A stretch of 48,923 bases of DNA, from assembly GCA_021778035.1 (NCBI GenBank), contig JAJYCY010000006.1:22715-71637 (forward strand), read 5' to 3'. The translations under genes and the position numbers were made by a program. Below, piece after piece: positions 1 through 8,131 of this stretch. This DNA comes from Pseudomonadota bacterium. Its GTDB lineage: Bacteria; Pseudomonadota; Gammaproteobacteria; Acidiferrobacterales; UBA6901. Every line of letters begins with the position of its first letter. Within the stretch, counting starts at the first letter, position 1. The notes beneath the pieces are model-generated. The model made no database searches. It was not told where the DNA came from and saw only the letters and a program-made list of their open reading frames with translations.

Positions 1-1733
1 GACATGATCGTTCTGAGCCAGTTGTCGGCATCACGATTGGCGGTAGCGAAGATCGCGCGGATGCGTGCCACGGCCGATTCATAGAACCTGCGTGTGACCG
101 ACTTCTGCTCGGTCATCAGCAGCGACATGCCGCCGAAGAACAGCATGTGCTTGTCCTCGATGCGCTTGATTTCACGCAGGTATTTCATCACCGAAAACCC
201 GTGCGGCTTGATATTCGACAGGCCGTGCTCTTCCTGGAATTTGCGGTATACGCCTTCCATGAGCTCCTTGATCTCCTGCGCCTGTCTCGCGGCCCCCTCC
301 ATGACACCGTGCATCTGCCGGAAAAACGTCTGCATGCGCGTTTTCAGTCCGGCCGTTGTCAGACTGATTTCCATGTCGCGCTTGGTCTCGGCAATCATCT
401 TGTCGATGGTCTTGAGGTTCAGATGCGAATACAGCATGTTGGTCTGCTGTGAAAAGATGCTGCGGGTTGCCTGGAAGCGCTGCAGGCTCTTCTCGAAGTG
501 CTCCTTGTCCTCCTTGACCTTTTCCATCATGTGGTCAATCACGTCCTGATTCTTGCCGTTCAGTCCTTCGAGTTCGCCCATGTGTTCCCGGACGCCCTTG
601 ATCCGCTGATCCAGTACCATGCGCACGGCCTTGATGATATCCAGCATCTCTCCGCCGATATTCTCGCGCACGATGTCCCGCTTGGCGGGCAACATCTCGT
701 TTCCCAGTGCCGTTTCCAGCGCCCCGATGCGGCTGCGCTCGAGAATGGTTCCATCGCCCTTTATTTTGCCGAGCAGTGCTTTCTGTGCAGAAACGGGATA
801 GATGTTGCGCTCCGCGATCCCGAGGTGCCGGGCCGTTTCGTGGATCTGGCGGTCGATCTCCCGCTGTACTTCGTTCCAGTCACGCAGATCGTCCCACAGC
901 CCGTCGATCTTGTTGAGTACGACCAGGCGACCCTTGGCCGGGCCGCTCTTGGGGTTGCTGATGTATTCCTGCCAGACCTGGATGTCGGATTTAGTCACAC
1001 CGGTATCCGCTGCCAGGATAAACAGCACCGCATGCGCGCTCGGAAGCAGACTCAGTGTCAGCTCAGGTTCGGTGCCGAGCGCATTGAGGCCGGGTGTATC
1101 GAGAATGACAAGACCCTGTTCCAGCAGCGGGTGCGGAAAATTAATGATCGCATGTCGCCATCTGGGGATTTCCACCATGCCGTCTGCAGTGAGGTGCATG
1201 CCGTTCTGGCTTTCTTCCTCAGCGACGTGCAGACCCATGGACTGTGCGACTTCCCTCGACACGGCCTTGATCTGGGCGATGTTCTGCAGTGCCTCGGTAA
1301 CCTGCTCCGGGGAATTCATGTCCAGCGGGAAGGTGGTCCACTCGTCGGGAAATCCCTTGAGTTCGGAGACGGTGGTACCGCTGACACGGGTCTCGATCGG
1401 CAGCAGACGGATGTAAGGGCGATTACCTGGCTCGCAGATCAGCTCGGTCGGACACATGGTGGTGCGACCGGCGCTCGACGGCAGGACCCGCTGACCGAAT
1501 CTGGCAAAGAAAATGGCATTAATGAGCTCGGACTTGCCGCGGGAGAACTCCGCGACAAAGGCGATGTAGAGCTTGTCGTCGCGCAGCGTCGAAAGTACCT
1601 GGTCCAGACGCTGATCGATCTGCGTGTCGGCAATCTCCTGCGTGCGCAGCCAGCCGCGGAATGCGGTGATCGAATTGAACAGACCCGTGCGCCAGGTGCT
1701 GTAAGCCTCAAATTGCCGTTCTATGCCGTTCAT
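1..1733 (-). CDS. Dynamin-family GTPase (3' end beyond window)
   Basis: This minus-strand frame is open from an ATG at 1733 to base 1, about 577 codons, and leaves the window without a stop. That is why the ORF track does not list it; the plus-strand ORFs listed over it are shadows. The N-terminal third is a GTPase domain. The G1 loop reads AEFSRGKSELIN, G3 reads LDTPGLN, and G4 reads LNKIDG. A long, probably helical region follows, as in bacterial dynamin-like proteins, which act in membrane remodelling or as large GTP-dependent assemblies. The start is supported by AGGA about 7 nt upstream. The visible part ends in LRTIM. The cellular role of this branch is not known to me. Family assignment is confident; the substrate or membrane target is not inferable. 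Confidence 0.85.
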   Translation of the reverse strand, partial: MNGIERQFEAYSTWRTGLFNSITAFRGWLRTQEIADTQIDQRLDQVLSTLRDDKLYIAFVAEFSRGKSELINAIFFARFGQRVLPSSAGRTTMCPTELICEPGNRPYIRLLPIETRVSGTTVSELKGFPDEWTTFPLDMNSPEQVTEALQNIAQIKAVSREVAQSMGLHVAEEESQNGMHLTADGMVEIPRWRHAIINFPHPLLEQGLVILDTPGLNALGTEPELTLSLLPSAHAVLFILAADTGVTKSDIQVWQEYISNPKSGPAKGRLVVLNKIDGLWDDLRDWNEVQREIDRQIHETARHLGIAERNIYPVSAQKALLGKIKGDGTILERSRIGALETALGNEMLPAKRDIVRENIGGEMLDIIKAVRMVLDQRIKGVREHMGELEGLNGKNQDVIDHMMEKVKEDKEHFEKSLQRFQATRSIFSQQTNMLYSHLNLKTIDKMIAETKRDMEISLTTAGLKTRMQTFFRQMHGVMEGAARQAQEIKELMEGVYRKFQEEHGLSNIKPHGFSVMKYLREIKRIEDKHMLFFGGMSLLMTEQKSVTRRFYESAVARIRAIFATANRDADNWLRTIM

Positions 1734-1938
1734 TCCACTATCCTGGAAGGATTTTTAGGGTTTTTTCTGACCGCCATCTCCAATATTAGTCGCCACACCG
1801 GGTTTGCGGGTACCGGCGGCCGTTTCTTCTTGACCGTCAGTCGGCTCCAGCCGACCGCTCAGGGGTTGGTATGGTAACTAGAAACACTGGGAAATCAAAA
1901 TCCTCTGACAAGCAAGTAACGTGCCACTTGAAGTATTT
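1734..1938. other. Intergenic gap between dynamin gene and mutM
   Basis: These 205 bp lie downstream of mutM and upstream of the dynamin-like gene, both on the minus strand. A hairpin with 6-bp arms (GTCGGC, loop TCCA, GCCGAC) is at 1840-1855. No U-tract follows it in the minus-strand reading, so it is not a clear intrinsic terminator. A minus-strand TAATAT-like -10 near 1780 lacks a convincing -35. No gene is visible. Confidence 0.5.
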
Positions 1939-2754
1939 CTACCGCTGGCAGTGCGGGCAGAAAAAGGCCCGTCTTTGACCGATGGCCAGTGCTTTGACCG
2001 GGGTGCCGCAGCGTCGGCAGGGGTGACCGGCCCGGCCATAGACGGAAAGTGCCCGCTGGAAGTGGCCGGGATCGCCTTCGGCATTCTGGAAATCGCGCAG
2101 AGTGGTGCCGCCGGCGGCAATGGCTCTGCGGAGTATCACGCGGATGGATGAGACCAGGCGGCTACAATCGGCATGGCTGAGGCGGCCACCGCGCCTCCCT
2201 GGCCGGATACCGGCGCGAAACAGCGCCTCATTGGCGTAGATATTGCCCACTCCGGCAACGATGCGGGCATTGAGCAGAAGATCCCGCACCGCGGCCCGGC
2301 GTCCGTGCATGCATGCCCCGAGCCAGGCCGCGGTGAACTCCGGGGCGAGCGGTTCCGGGCCAAGGTCCCGCAGCAGCGCATGCTGCGCCGGGTCGGTCTG
2401 CGTCCACAGTATCGCGCCGAAACGCCGGGGATCACGCAGACGCAGGCATTTGCCGCCGGAAAACACCAGATCGACATGGTCGTAAGGACCTGCCGGAAGG
2501 GATTCGTCCACCACCCGCAGACTTCCGCTCATTCCGAGGTGGACGATGACCGTGCCGTGGCCGGTGCGCAGCAGCAGGTACTTGGCGCGCCGTTCCACGG
2601 CATGCAGTGTCTGACCCGGGAGCTCCGTGGCGAGTGCCAGCGGAACCGTCCAGCGCAGATGAGGGTTGCGGATGACTACCGTCCGGACGCACCGACCCAG
2701 GAGGTGGGGTGCGATTCCGCGGCGGGTCGTCTCGACTTCCGGCAGCTCCGGCAT
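1939..2754 (-). CDS. mutM: Formamidopyrimidine-DNA glycosylase MutM (Fpg)
   Basis: A 271-residue base-excision repair glycosylase and AP lyase that removes 8-oxoguanine and formamidopyrimidines from DNA. The N-terminus MPELPEVETTRRG carries the catalytic Pro2 and Glu3, and the conserved Lys lies near residue 58 (RRAKYLLL). The C-terminus ends in a CxxC-x16-CxxC zinc finger (CRRCG...CPHCQR), placing the stop exactly where the family ends. Length is typical. It starts 19 bp after the DUF4340 gene and may be the last gene of that operon, although it has no functional link to it. Confidence 0.97.
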   Translation of the reverse strand: MPELPEVETTRRGIAPHLLGRCVRTVVIRNPHLRWTVPLALATELPGQTLHAVERRAKYLLLRTGHGTVIVHLGMSGSLRVVDESLPAGPYDHVDLVFSGGKCLRLRDPRRFGAILWTQTDPAQHALLRDLGPEPLAPEFTAAWLGACMHGRRAAVRDLLLNARIVAGVGNIYANEALFRAGIRPGRRGGRLSHADCSRLVSSIRVILRRAIAAGGTTLRDFQNAEGDPGHFQRALSVYGRAGHPCRRCGTPVKALAIGQRRAFFCPHCQR

Positions 2755-2773
2755 GCAGGGTGGGCAATCGGTC

Positions 2774-3676
2774 TCAGCGGGGTTTCAGCTCCAGGAGCTG
2801 GGAGGCCATATCGGCAGGGAAATGGTACTCGAGACCCTCATCACTGCGGTAAAGGACAAGTTCCGGTTTGCGCTCAAGGATGCCGAGAACCAGCACCGGG
2901 CCCCGCTGCGGCCCGTGGGCGCCGGGGGGATGACCGGTGGCAGGCAGACCGGAAACGGTGCGCGGCGCGAAGCGAATGCGTATGTGGCCGATCACCGGCC
3001 TGCCGGAATACGGTTTGACGGACAGGGCTTCGGCATAGCGCCAGTCATCAACGAAGGTATTTACCTGGTCGGTAGACAGTTTGCTGTCCGGTGGCGTCAC
3101 CTGCCAGCTTCCGTCCGGTCTGCGTGCCAGATGCAGGTGGGGCAGGCGCAGAGACATCAGCCTTCTGTGGGTGCCCACCAGGCTGGTGCTGAAAAATCCC
3201 GCCACCGGCGCCGTGGCAGCGTTGACGTAATGATCTGGCACCAGATAGACCTGCCCCTGGTACAACGCATAGTAATCCGGATCAATGGGGTGCTGGGCGC
3301 CGAAGCTGATTTTTTCGTTATTGAGCCAGACCACGGCCCGCGGCCTGTCAAGCCCATACTTTCCAAGGCGGGAAACCGGAGCGGTGAAATGCGTGGCAAG
3401 CCTGGCCGTCGCGAGATGCAGCAGTTCGTTGACGCGGAAACTGTTGGCCCGGGCCCGGCGCGGAGCAGTCATGATCCAGTGTCCGGCGGACTTCGCGAGG
3501 TCTATCTCGGGTTCGCCCGGGCGCTGCAGGCGGATATGGACGATCCGGGCCGCGGCAAGGCCCGTAAGCGGCGGAATGACGGGCGCCGGATGTTTCCCGG
3601 GCCGGAACACCATGACCAGTGCCAGGGCGGCGATCAGGACCGCCAGTCCCGCATTGGCCCACCAGCGGCTGTTCAT
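2774..3676 (-). CDS. DUF4340 domain protein of a Gld-type ABC module
   Basis: About 300 residues. I chose the ATG at 3676 (MNSRWWANAG) because it follows the upstream stop by 16 bp and begins directly with one membrane anchor (AGLAVLIAALALVMVF, residues 8-24). The ORF-track start 27 codons earlier lies inside the upstream gene. After the anchor comes an extracytoplasmic beta-rich region of the DUF4340 type, with HWIMTAPRRARANSFRVNEL and later repeats of similar fold. DUF4340 proteins are regularly encoded with GldG-like and ABC-2 genes, as here; they probably form the periplasmic part of an ABC complex of unknown substrate. Family call is good, function unknown. Confidence 0.8.
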   Translation of the reverse strand: MNSRWWANAGLAVLIAALALVMVFRPGKHPAPVIPPLTGLAAARIVHIRLQRPGEPEIDLAKSAGHWIMTAPRRARANSFRVNELLHLATARLATHFTAPVSRLGKYGLDRPRAVVWLNNEKISFGAQHPIDPDYYALYQGQVYLVPDHYVNAATAPVAGFFSTSLVGTHRRLMSLRLPHLHLARRPDGSWQVTPPDSKLSTDQVNTFVDDWRYAEALSVKPYSGRPVIGHIRIRFAPRTVSGLPATGHPPGAHGPQRGPVLVLGILERKPELVLYRSDEGLEYHFPADMASQLLELKPR

Positions 3677-3692
3677 AAGCGCACCCCGTAAC

Positions 3693-5039
3693 TCATCGTT
3701 TGCGCCGGCGCAGCCAGATTCCCATCCCGCATGCGAGCAGCCCCAGGGGCAGGACAACCAGGAACCCGATCCCGATGACCGCTTCCGCAGTGCGCGAAAG
3801 GCTCAGGCTCATGTCCGGAGCAATCTTTGTCGGCACGTTTATGTAGGCGTCGTCATTGCTGAGCCAGTTGATCAGATTCATCCCCAGTTCCAGGTTGCCG
3901 CCGTTGCCGATGAAGGTATTCGACAGGAAGCTGCCGTTACCGATCACGGCCACGCGCTGCTGCCGTTTCGCGAACTTGCGTGTGATTGCTACGGCGATGT
4001 TGAGCGGGCCTGGAATATCCTGTCCCTTGCGGAAGCGGGTAACGCCGCCCAGTGGCCCCGTGGCAGACCAGGCGGTCGGCGCGGTATCGATCATTACCTG
4101 TGCCCGCCAGTGTTGCGGAGCCTGAAAGATCAGGCCGCGGGCATCCGGAAACAGGGTCATGAGATTGAATCCCCGGACAACCGACTGCTGCCCGTAATGC
4201 GTGATCACCAGGTCCGTGGCGGACTGTCCTCCGGTCAGAAGCTGGGAAACCGGATCCACGATTACTCCCGGCTGGAACTCGACGCCCAGCATGTCTGAGA
4301 GAGAGCCGAGTCCCACGTCCGGGCCCGGATCACTCAGCCACAGCAGATTCCCCCCCTGACGCACGTAGTTGCGGATTTCCCTCACCTCTCCGGGAAGAAA
4401 CCGGGCTGTGGGGCTGGCGATGACCAGTACCGAGGTGTTCTTCGGGATCTGTCCTGTCGCTCCGAGCGTGAGGCCACGTGTGCGGAGTCCGCGCTTGTTC
4501 ATCTGCGCAGCCCAGGTCGAGAGGTCGAAATTGGCGTTGCCGTCGGGGCTTCGCTCACCCTGTCCGCCCAGGAATACCACCCACCGTGTGCCGCCGCGTC
4601 CGGCACGGGCGATCGCGTTCGTCAGCGACTGTTCGTTGATTTGCTCCACCGTCTGCGTCTGGCCGCCGTAGCGGACCAGCAGTTCGCCGTCGAACCGGAC
4701 CCCGGCAGCGCGGGCACGCCCGGGATCCTTGTCCGGATTGATGAAGCGCAGGACCACTTTGCTGTCATGCCGCTGGTAGCGGGCAACCAGCTCGCGGATG
4801 CGCATGCGCAGGTTCTGCTTGTCGGTGACAAAGGCCGTGATCGTGATCGGTTTTGGAAGCCGCTTCAGGAGCGTTATGCTCGCCTGCGACAGGCTGTTGC
4901 GGCCCGATTCGGTCCAGTCGAACTGGCGGTGGTACTGGCGGCTGAGTACCAGCAGCAGTCCGACGACGATCAGAAACAGCACTACGAAGCTGCTGCTGGC
5001 GAGGCGCATCTGGAGACGGGACTGGCGGGGTGTGCGCAT
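3693..5039 (-). CDS. GldG-like ABC transport auxiliary protein
   Basis: A 448-residue membrane protein. A transmembrane segment lies near residues 16-33 (FVVLFLIVVGLLLVL) and a second near the C-terminus (AVIGIGFLVVLPLGLLACGMGIW), followed by RRRKR. The soluble region between them resembles GldG/IFT52-like ABC auxiliary components (ITITAFVTDKQNLRMRIREL, later FLGGQGERSPDGN). It lies 5 bp downstream of the ABC-2 permease and 16 bp upstream of the DUF4340 gene, forming one operon. In Bacteroidetes, GldAFG is tied to gliding. In gammaproteobacteria the module is widespread but unassigned, so gliding should not be assumed. Confidence 0.85.
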   Translation of the reverse strand: MRTPRQSRLQMRLASSSFVVLFLIVVGLLLVLSRQYHRQFDWTESGRNSLSQASITLLKRLPKPITITAFVTDKQNLRMRIRELVARYQRHDSKVVLRFINPDKDPGRARAAGVRFDGELLVRYGGQTQTVEQINEQSLTNAIARAGRGGTRWVVFLGGQGERSPDGNANFDLSTWAAQMNKRGLRTRGLTLGATGQIPKNTSVLVIASPTARFLPGEVREIRNYVRQGGNLLWLSDPGPDVGLGSLSDMLGVEFQPGVIVDPVSQLLTGGQSATDLVITHYGQQSVVRGFNLMTLFPDARGLIFQAPQHWRAQVMIDTAPTAWSATGPLGGVTRFRKGQDIPGPLNIAVAITRKFAKRQQRVAVIGNGSFLSNTFIGNGGNLELGMNLINWLSNDDAYINVPTKIAPDMSLSLSRTAEAVIGIGFLVVLPLGLLACGMGIWLRRRKR

Positions 5040-5044
5040 GGTCT

Positions 5045-5794
5045 TTAGCCTCCCAGCCGGTCCATGTCGAGACGGCGGATGCTGAGCATCAGGAACGTGA
5101 GAATGAATAGCACCAGATAGGCAGCATCGCTGGTATCGAAAATGCCCCGAAGAAAGGGTTCATAGTGGTTCAGGATGGACAGATAGCCCAGGATCCCCGA
5201 GGTGCCCGATCCCTGTCCGGCCCAGTCAAGAATCCAGAAAAGAAGCAGCACGCCGAAGCTGCTGACCGCCGCCACTGTCTGGTTCTGCGTCAGCGTGGAC
5301 ATGAACAGCCCGACCGCCGCGAAGCCGGCGAGCAGCAGTGCAAGACCGAACAGCCCGGCACCGAGAAGGCCAAAGTCGAGTGTGCCACCGGCAAGCAGCG
5401 ACAGGGGCATCATTGCCACGAGCGCCAGTATCAGCCACAGGAAGGCCACCAGGCTCAGGTATTTGCCGAGGATGATTTCAGTCATGGAGACGGGGGCGCT
5501 GACAAGCAGACTCAGTGTCTTGTTGCGGCGCTCATCCGCCACCAGCCGCATGCTGAGCAGAGGTACGACCAGCAGCAGGACGACTGCGGCGTTTCCGAGC
5601 AGCGGAGCTGCGATGACGGCGGTTACGCCATCGTCACTGCCCATGCTGAGCAGCCGCGACTGAATCGTTATGAAGTACTGCACGTTGTTCAGGAACATGA
5701 ACGCCAGGATCAGCATCACTACTGCCAGGATGGTCCAGGCGAGCGGCGAAAGAAACATGCGCCGCAGCTCATTGCGCGCAATCGTTAGAATCAT
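5045..5794 (-). CDS. ABC-2 type permease, GldF-like
   Basis: A 249-residue integral membrane protein with about six hydrophobic segments. Its start MILTIARNELRRMFLSPLAW is typical of GldF/ABC-2 permeases with a cytoplasmic amphipathic N-terminus. I chose the ATG at 5794, which overlaps the ATPase stop as ATGA; the longer ORF-track version extends into the ATPase gene in another frame and is wrong. The motif RLVADERRNKTLSLLVSAPVS is the conserved cytoplasmic loop that contacts the ATPase. It pairs with the upstream ATPase and the downstream GldG-like protein. The exported substrate is unknown. Confidence 0.9.
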   Translation of the reverse strand: MILTIARNELRRMFLSPLAWTILAVVMLILAFMFLNNVQYFITIQSRLLSMGSDDGVTAVIAAPLLGNAAVVLLLVVPLLSMRLVADERRNKTLSLLVSAPVSMTEIILGKYLSLVAFLWLILALVAMMPLSLLAGGTLDFGLLGAGLFGLALLLAGFAAVGLFMSTLTQNQTVAAVSSFGVLLLFWILDWAGQGSGTSGILGYLSILNHYEPFLRGIFDTSDAAYLVLFILTFLMLSIRRLDMDRLGG

Positions 5795-6744
5795 GCTGCT
5801 GTCCCCTTCGGTGATTCCTGTTCCTCGGTGGTGATGTGCACGAAAATGTCCTCGAGCGAGGCGCGTTGGGGCTGCAGCTCGTAAAGGCCCCAGCGATTCT
5901 GCACTGACAGCTCCACCAGTGCGTCGGTCGGATCGGTGGCCGGATCGTAGAACACGTGCAGCCGGCCATCGCCCTGGTCCTGCACCGACTTCACGCCGGC
6001 AATTTCCCGGATCCTGGCGAGATCCGGGGGATCGCGCAGGGCGATGGCCAGGGTCGAGGACTGCATGTGCCGCGACAGTCCCTCGATGCTGTCGTTGAGG
6101 ACCAGGTCGCCCTTGCTGATGATCTGCACCTGGTCGCAGGTTGCCTGGACCTCCGGCAGGATGTGCGTGGACAGGATCACGCCGTGTTCCTTGCCGAGTT
6201 CGCGGATGAGGTGCCGGATCTCGCGTATCTGGATCGGATCGAGGCCCACCGTCGGTTCGTCCAGGATGATGACCGGCGGCAGATGGATGATGGCTTGCGC
6301 CAGGCCGACCCGCTGCTGGTAGCCCTTGGACAGGTTGCCGATCAGCCGCTTTCCGGTATCGCCCAGACCGCATTTGATCTTGGCAGCCTCACGGGCGGCG
6401 CGCCGCTTTCCGCGTTCGATACGGTTCAGTGAGGCGCAGTAATCGAGAAATTCGTCGACTGTCAGCTCGCGGTAGACCGGGGGCTGCTCGGGCAGATAGC
6501 CGATCGCCTGCTTGGCGTGGCGCGGATCCTCGAGCAGGTCGTGTCCGGCAATGCGCACCCGGCCTGTCGTGGGGGCCAGATTGCCGCTCAGGATCTGCAT
6601 GGTGGTGGTTTTGCCGGCGCCATTCGGACCGAGAAATCCCAGTACCTGCCCGCGGCGGATACTGAAGCTGATGTGCCTGACAGCCAGCATGCCGCCGTAT
6701 GCGCGGGACAGGTCTTCCACCTCCACCAGCACTTCGTCACTCAT
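5791..6744 (-). CDS. ABC transporter ATPase, GldA-like
   Basis: 317 residues. The ATP-binding domain has Walker A GPNGAGKTTT, the signature NLSKGYQQR (a variant of LSGGQ common in GldA/NatA-type exporters), Walker B VIILDEPTVGLDP and the H-loop region LSTHILPEV. A C-terminal domain of about 90 residues follows, as in drug or exporter-type ATPases. The start at 6744 (MSDEVLVEVEDLSRAYGG) was preferred over the upstream M of the ORF track because homology begins here. Transcription probably starts from the promoter at 6796-6824. It energises the downstream ABC-2 permease. Confidence 0.92.
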   Translation of the reverse strand: MSDEVLVEVEDLSRAYGGMLAVRHISFSIRRGQVLGFLGPNGAGKTTTMQILSGNLAPTTGRVRIAGHDLLEDPRHAKQAIGYLPEQPPVYRELTVDEFLDYCASLNRIERGKRRAAREAAKIKCGLGDTGKRLIGNLSKGYQQRVGLAQAIIHLPPVIILDEPTVGLDPIQIREIRHLIRELGKEHGVILSTHILPEVQATCDQVQIISKGDLVLNDSIEGLSRHMQSSTLAIALRDPPDLARIREIAGVKSVQDQGDGRLHVFYDPATDPTDALVELSVQNRWGLYELQPQRASLEDIFVHITTEEQESPKGTAA

Positions 6745-6795
6745 GGCTCGCTTTTCCCGATTTGTTCTGCAGCCGCCAGCATGGCACCGGGCGCA

Positions 6796-6824
6796 ATTAC
6801 ATTGATGCGCGCACGGATTGTCAA
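6796..6824 (-). promoter_or_regulatory. Sigma70-type promoter of the ABC/GldG operon
   Basis: On the minus strand there is a perfect -35 TTGACA (6819-6824), a 17-bp spacer and a -10 TGTAAT (6796-6801, five of six matches). The predicted transcription start near 6789 gives a leader of about 45 nt before the ATPase ATG at 6744. It is one of the best-matching promoters in the window. Confidence 0.7.
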
Positions 6825-6940
6825 TAAACGGCCGCCTCCGCCCTGCGCACCGGCGGCCGGCGTAGTGTTGCACTGGCCGGACCCGGTTGCGAAGCCCGCA
6901 CTCTTTGACGGGGGCGCGGCGGTTTGGTTCCGGGTGTAGC

Positions 6941-6969
6941 TTGGACTCTGTGGTGTTTTTGGGGACAAT
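6941..6969 (+). promoter_or_regulatory. Weak candidate promoter for the flavin reductase gene
   Basis: TTGGAC (6941-6946), 17-bp spacer, GACAAT (6964-6969). Each box is an imperfect match, but spacing and position, about 40 bp before the ATG at 7011, are suitable. The rest of the divergent region 6825-6940 shows nothing definite. Confidence 0.3.
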
Positions 6970-7010
6970 GTGTCACGCCGTTGCCAGCCGCCGGCAGACC
7001 CGGGAAAACC

Positions 7011-8066
7011 ATGAACTTCAGAGTGCGCATCGAACCGAGTGGCCATGAATTCGTCGCCGAGAGCAGTGAGACCGTACTCGAGGCGGCGCTGCGTCATGGC
7101 TGCAATCTCCCTTACAGCTGTCGGAACGGAGCCTGTGGCACCTGCAAGGGCAAGGTAATTGCTGGTTCCCTCGATTACGGGACCTACGAGAGCCGGGCCC
7201 TGTCCGAATCCGAAAAGCTCGCCGGCATGGCGCTGTTCTGCCGTGCGCGGCCATTGTCCGATGTGGTCATCGAAGCGCGCGAAATCGGGGCGGCCCGCGG
7301 CATCACCATCAAGACCCTTCCCTGCCGGGTGATCCGGATGGAGCGCCTCGCTCCCGACGTGATGGGGCTGCACCTGAAGCTGCCCCAGAACGAACGTCTG
7401 CAGTTCCTGGCCGGACAGTACGTGGATATTCTCCTGCGTGACGGGCGGCGGCGGAGTTTTTCGATCGCCAATGCCCCGCATGACGATGCGGCACTTCAGC
7501 TTCATGTGCGGCACTTGCCGGGCGGGGTCTTTTCGGAGCACGTCTTCACGCGCATGAAGGAAAAGGACTTGCTGCGGTTCCAGGGTCCGCTCGGCACGTT
7601 TTTCCTGCGGGAGGAGGATGAGGCGGGCACGACGGGACAGCAGGCAGCGGCGCGCCCGGTCATCCTGGTGGCAGGCGGTACGGGTTTTGCGCCTATCAAG
7701 GGCATTCTTGAGCACGCGTTTTATGCGGGATTGAAGCGGCCGATCCATCTTTTCCGGGGTGCACGTGCGCGGCGCGACCTCTATCTGGACGATCTGGTGC
7801 GGTCCTGGGAACAGGCTTACAGCAATTTCCGGTACACCCCGGTGCTGTCAGCCGCTGAACCGGCCGACCGCTGGGAGGGACGCAGTGGATGGGTGCACGA
7901 AGCAGTAGTCCAGGACTATCCCGACCTCGCCGGCTATGAGATCTATGCCAGCGGGCCCCCGCCCATGATCGAGGCCGGCAGACAGGCCTTTGCGGCGCAC
8001 GGACTGCCGGCTGACCGGCTGTTCTACGATTCGTTTGAGCATGCCCTCGACAATACTGCGGGCTAG
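7011..8066 (+). CDS. Ferredoxin-fused FAD/NAD(P)H reductase (CDP-6-deoxy-glucoseen reductase-like)
   Basis: 351 residues. Residues 1-90 are a plant-type 2Fe-2S domain, with cysteines in PYSCRNGACGTCKG plus a fourth in ALFCRARP. A ferredoxin-NADP reductase-like part follows: the FAD motif is RRRSFSIAN and the nucleotide-binding loop is LVAGGTGFAPIKG. The C-terminal YASGPPPMIEAG is typical of the superfamily. Annotation pipelines usually name these CDP-6-deoxy-delta-3,4-glucoseen reductase, but no deoxysugar genes are nearby, so that role is doubtful. A general electron donor to an oxygenase or other iron enzyme is equally possible. The start at 7011 (MNFRVRIEPSG) fits the domain boundary; the ORF-track extension lies in the divergent promoter region. 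Confidence 0.85.
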   Translation: MNFRVRIEPSGHEFVAESSETVLEAALRHGCNLPYSCRNGACGTCKGKVIAGSLDYGTYESRALSESEKLAGMALFCRARPLSDVVIEAREIGAARGITIKTLPCRVIRMERLAPDVMGLHLKLPQNERLQFLAGQYVDILLRDGRRRSFSIANAPHDDAALQLHVRHLPGGVFSEHVFTRMKEKDLLRFQGPLGTFFLREEDEAGTTGQQAAARPVILVAGGTGFAPIKGILEHAFYAGLKRPIHLFRGARARRDLYLDDLVRSWEQAYSNFRYTPVLSAAEPADRWEGRSGWVHEAVVQDYPDLAGYEIYASGPPPMIEAGRQAFAAHGLPADRLFYDSFEHALDNTAG

Positions 8067-8131
8067 GCGCCCGGGCTCGAGGGTCCTGCCAGCCAGCCGC
8101 CGCGGGCGGGAGGGAAGTGCTGGGGCGGTCC

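Noticed and set aside
498-1877. 459-codon plus-strand ORF
   Set aside because: It is the shadow of the minus-strand dynamin-like GTPase, which has clear G1, G3 and G4 motifs; the plus-strand product has no family-like sequence.
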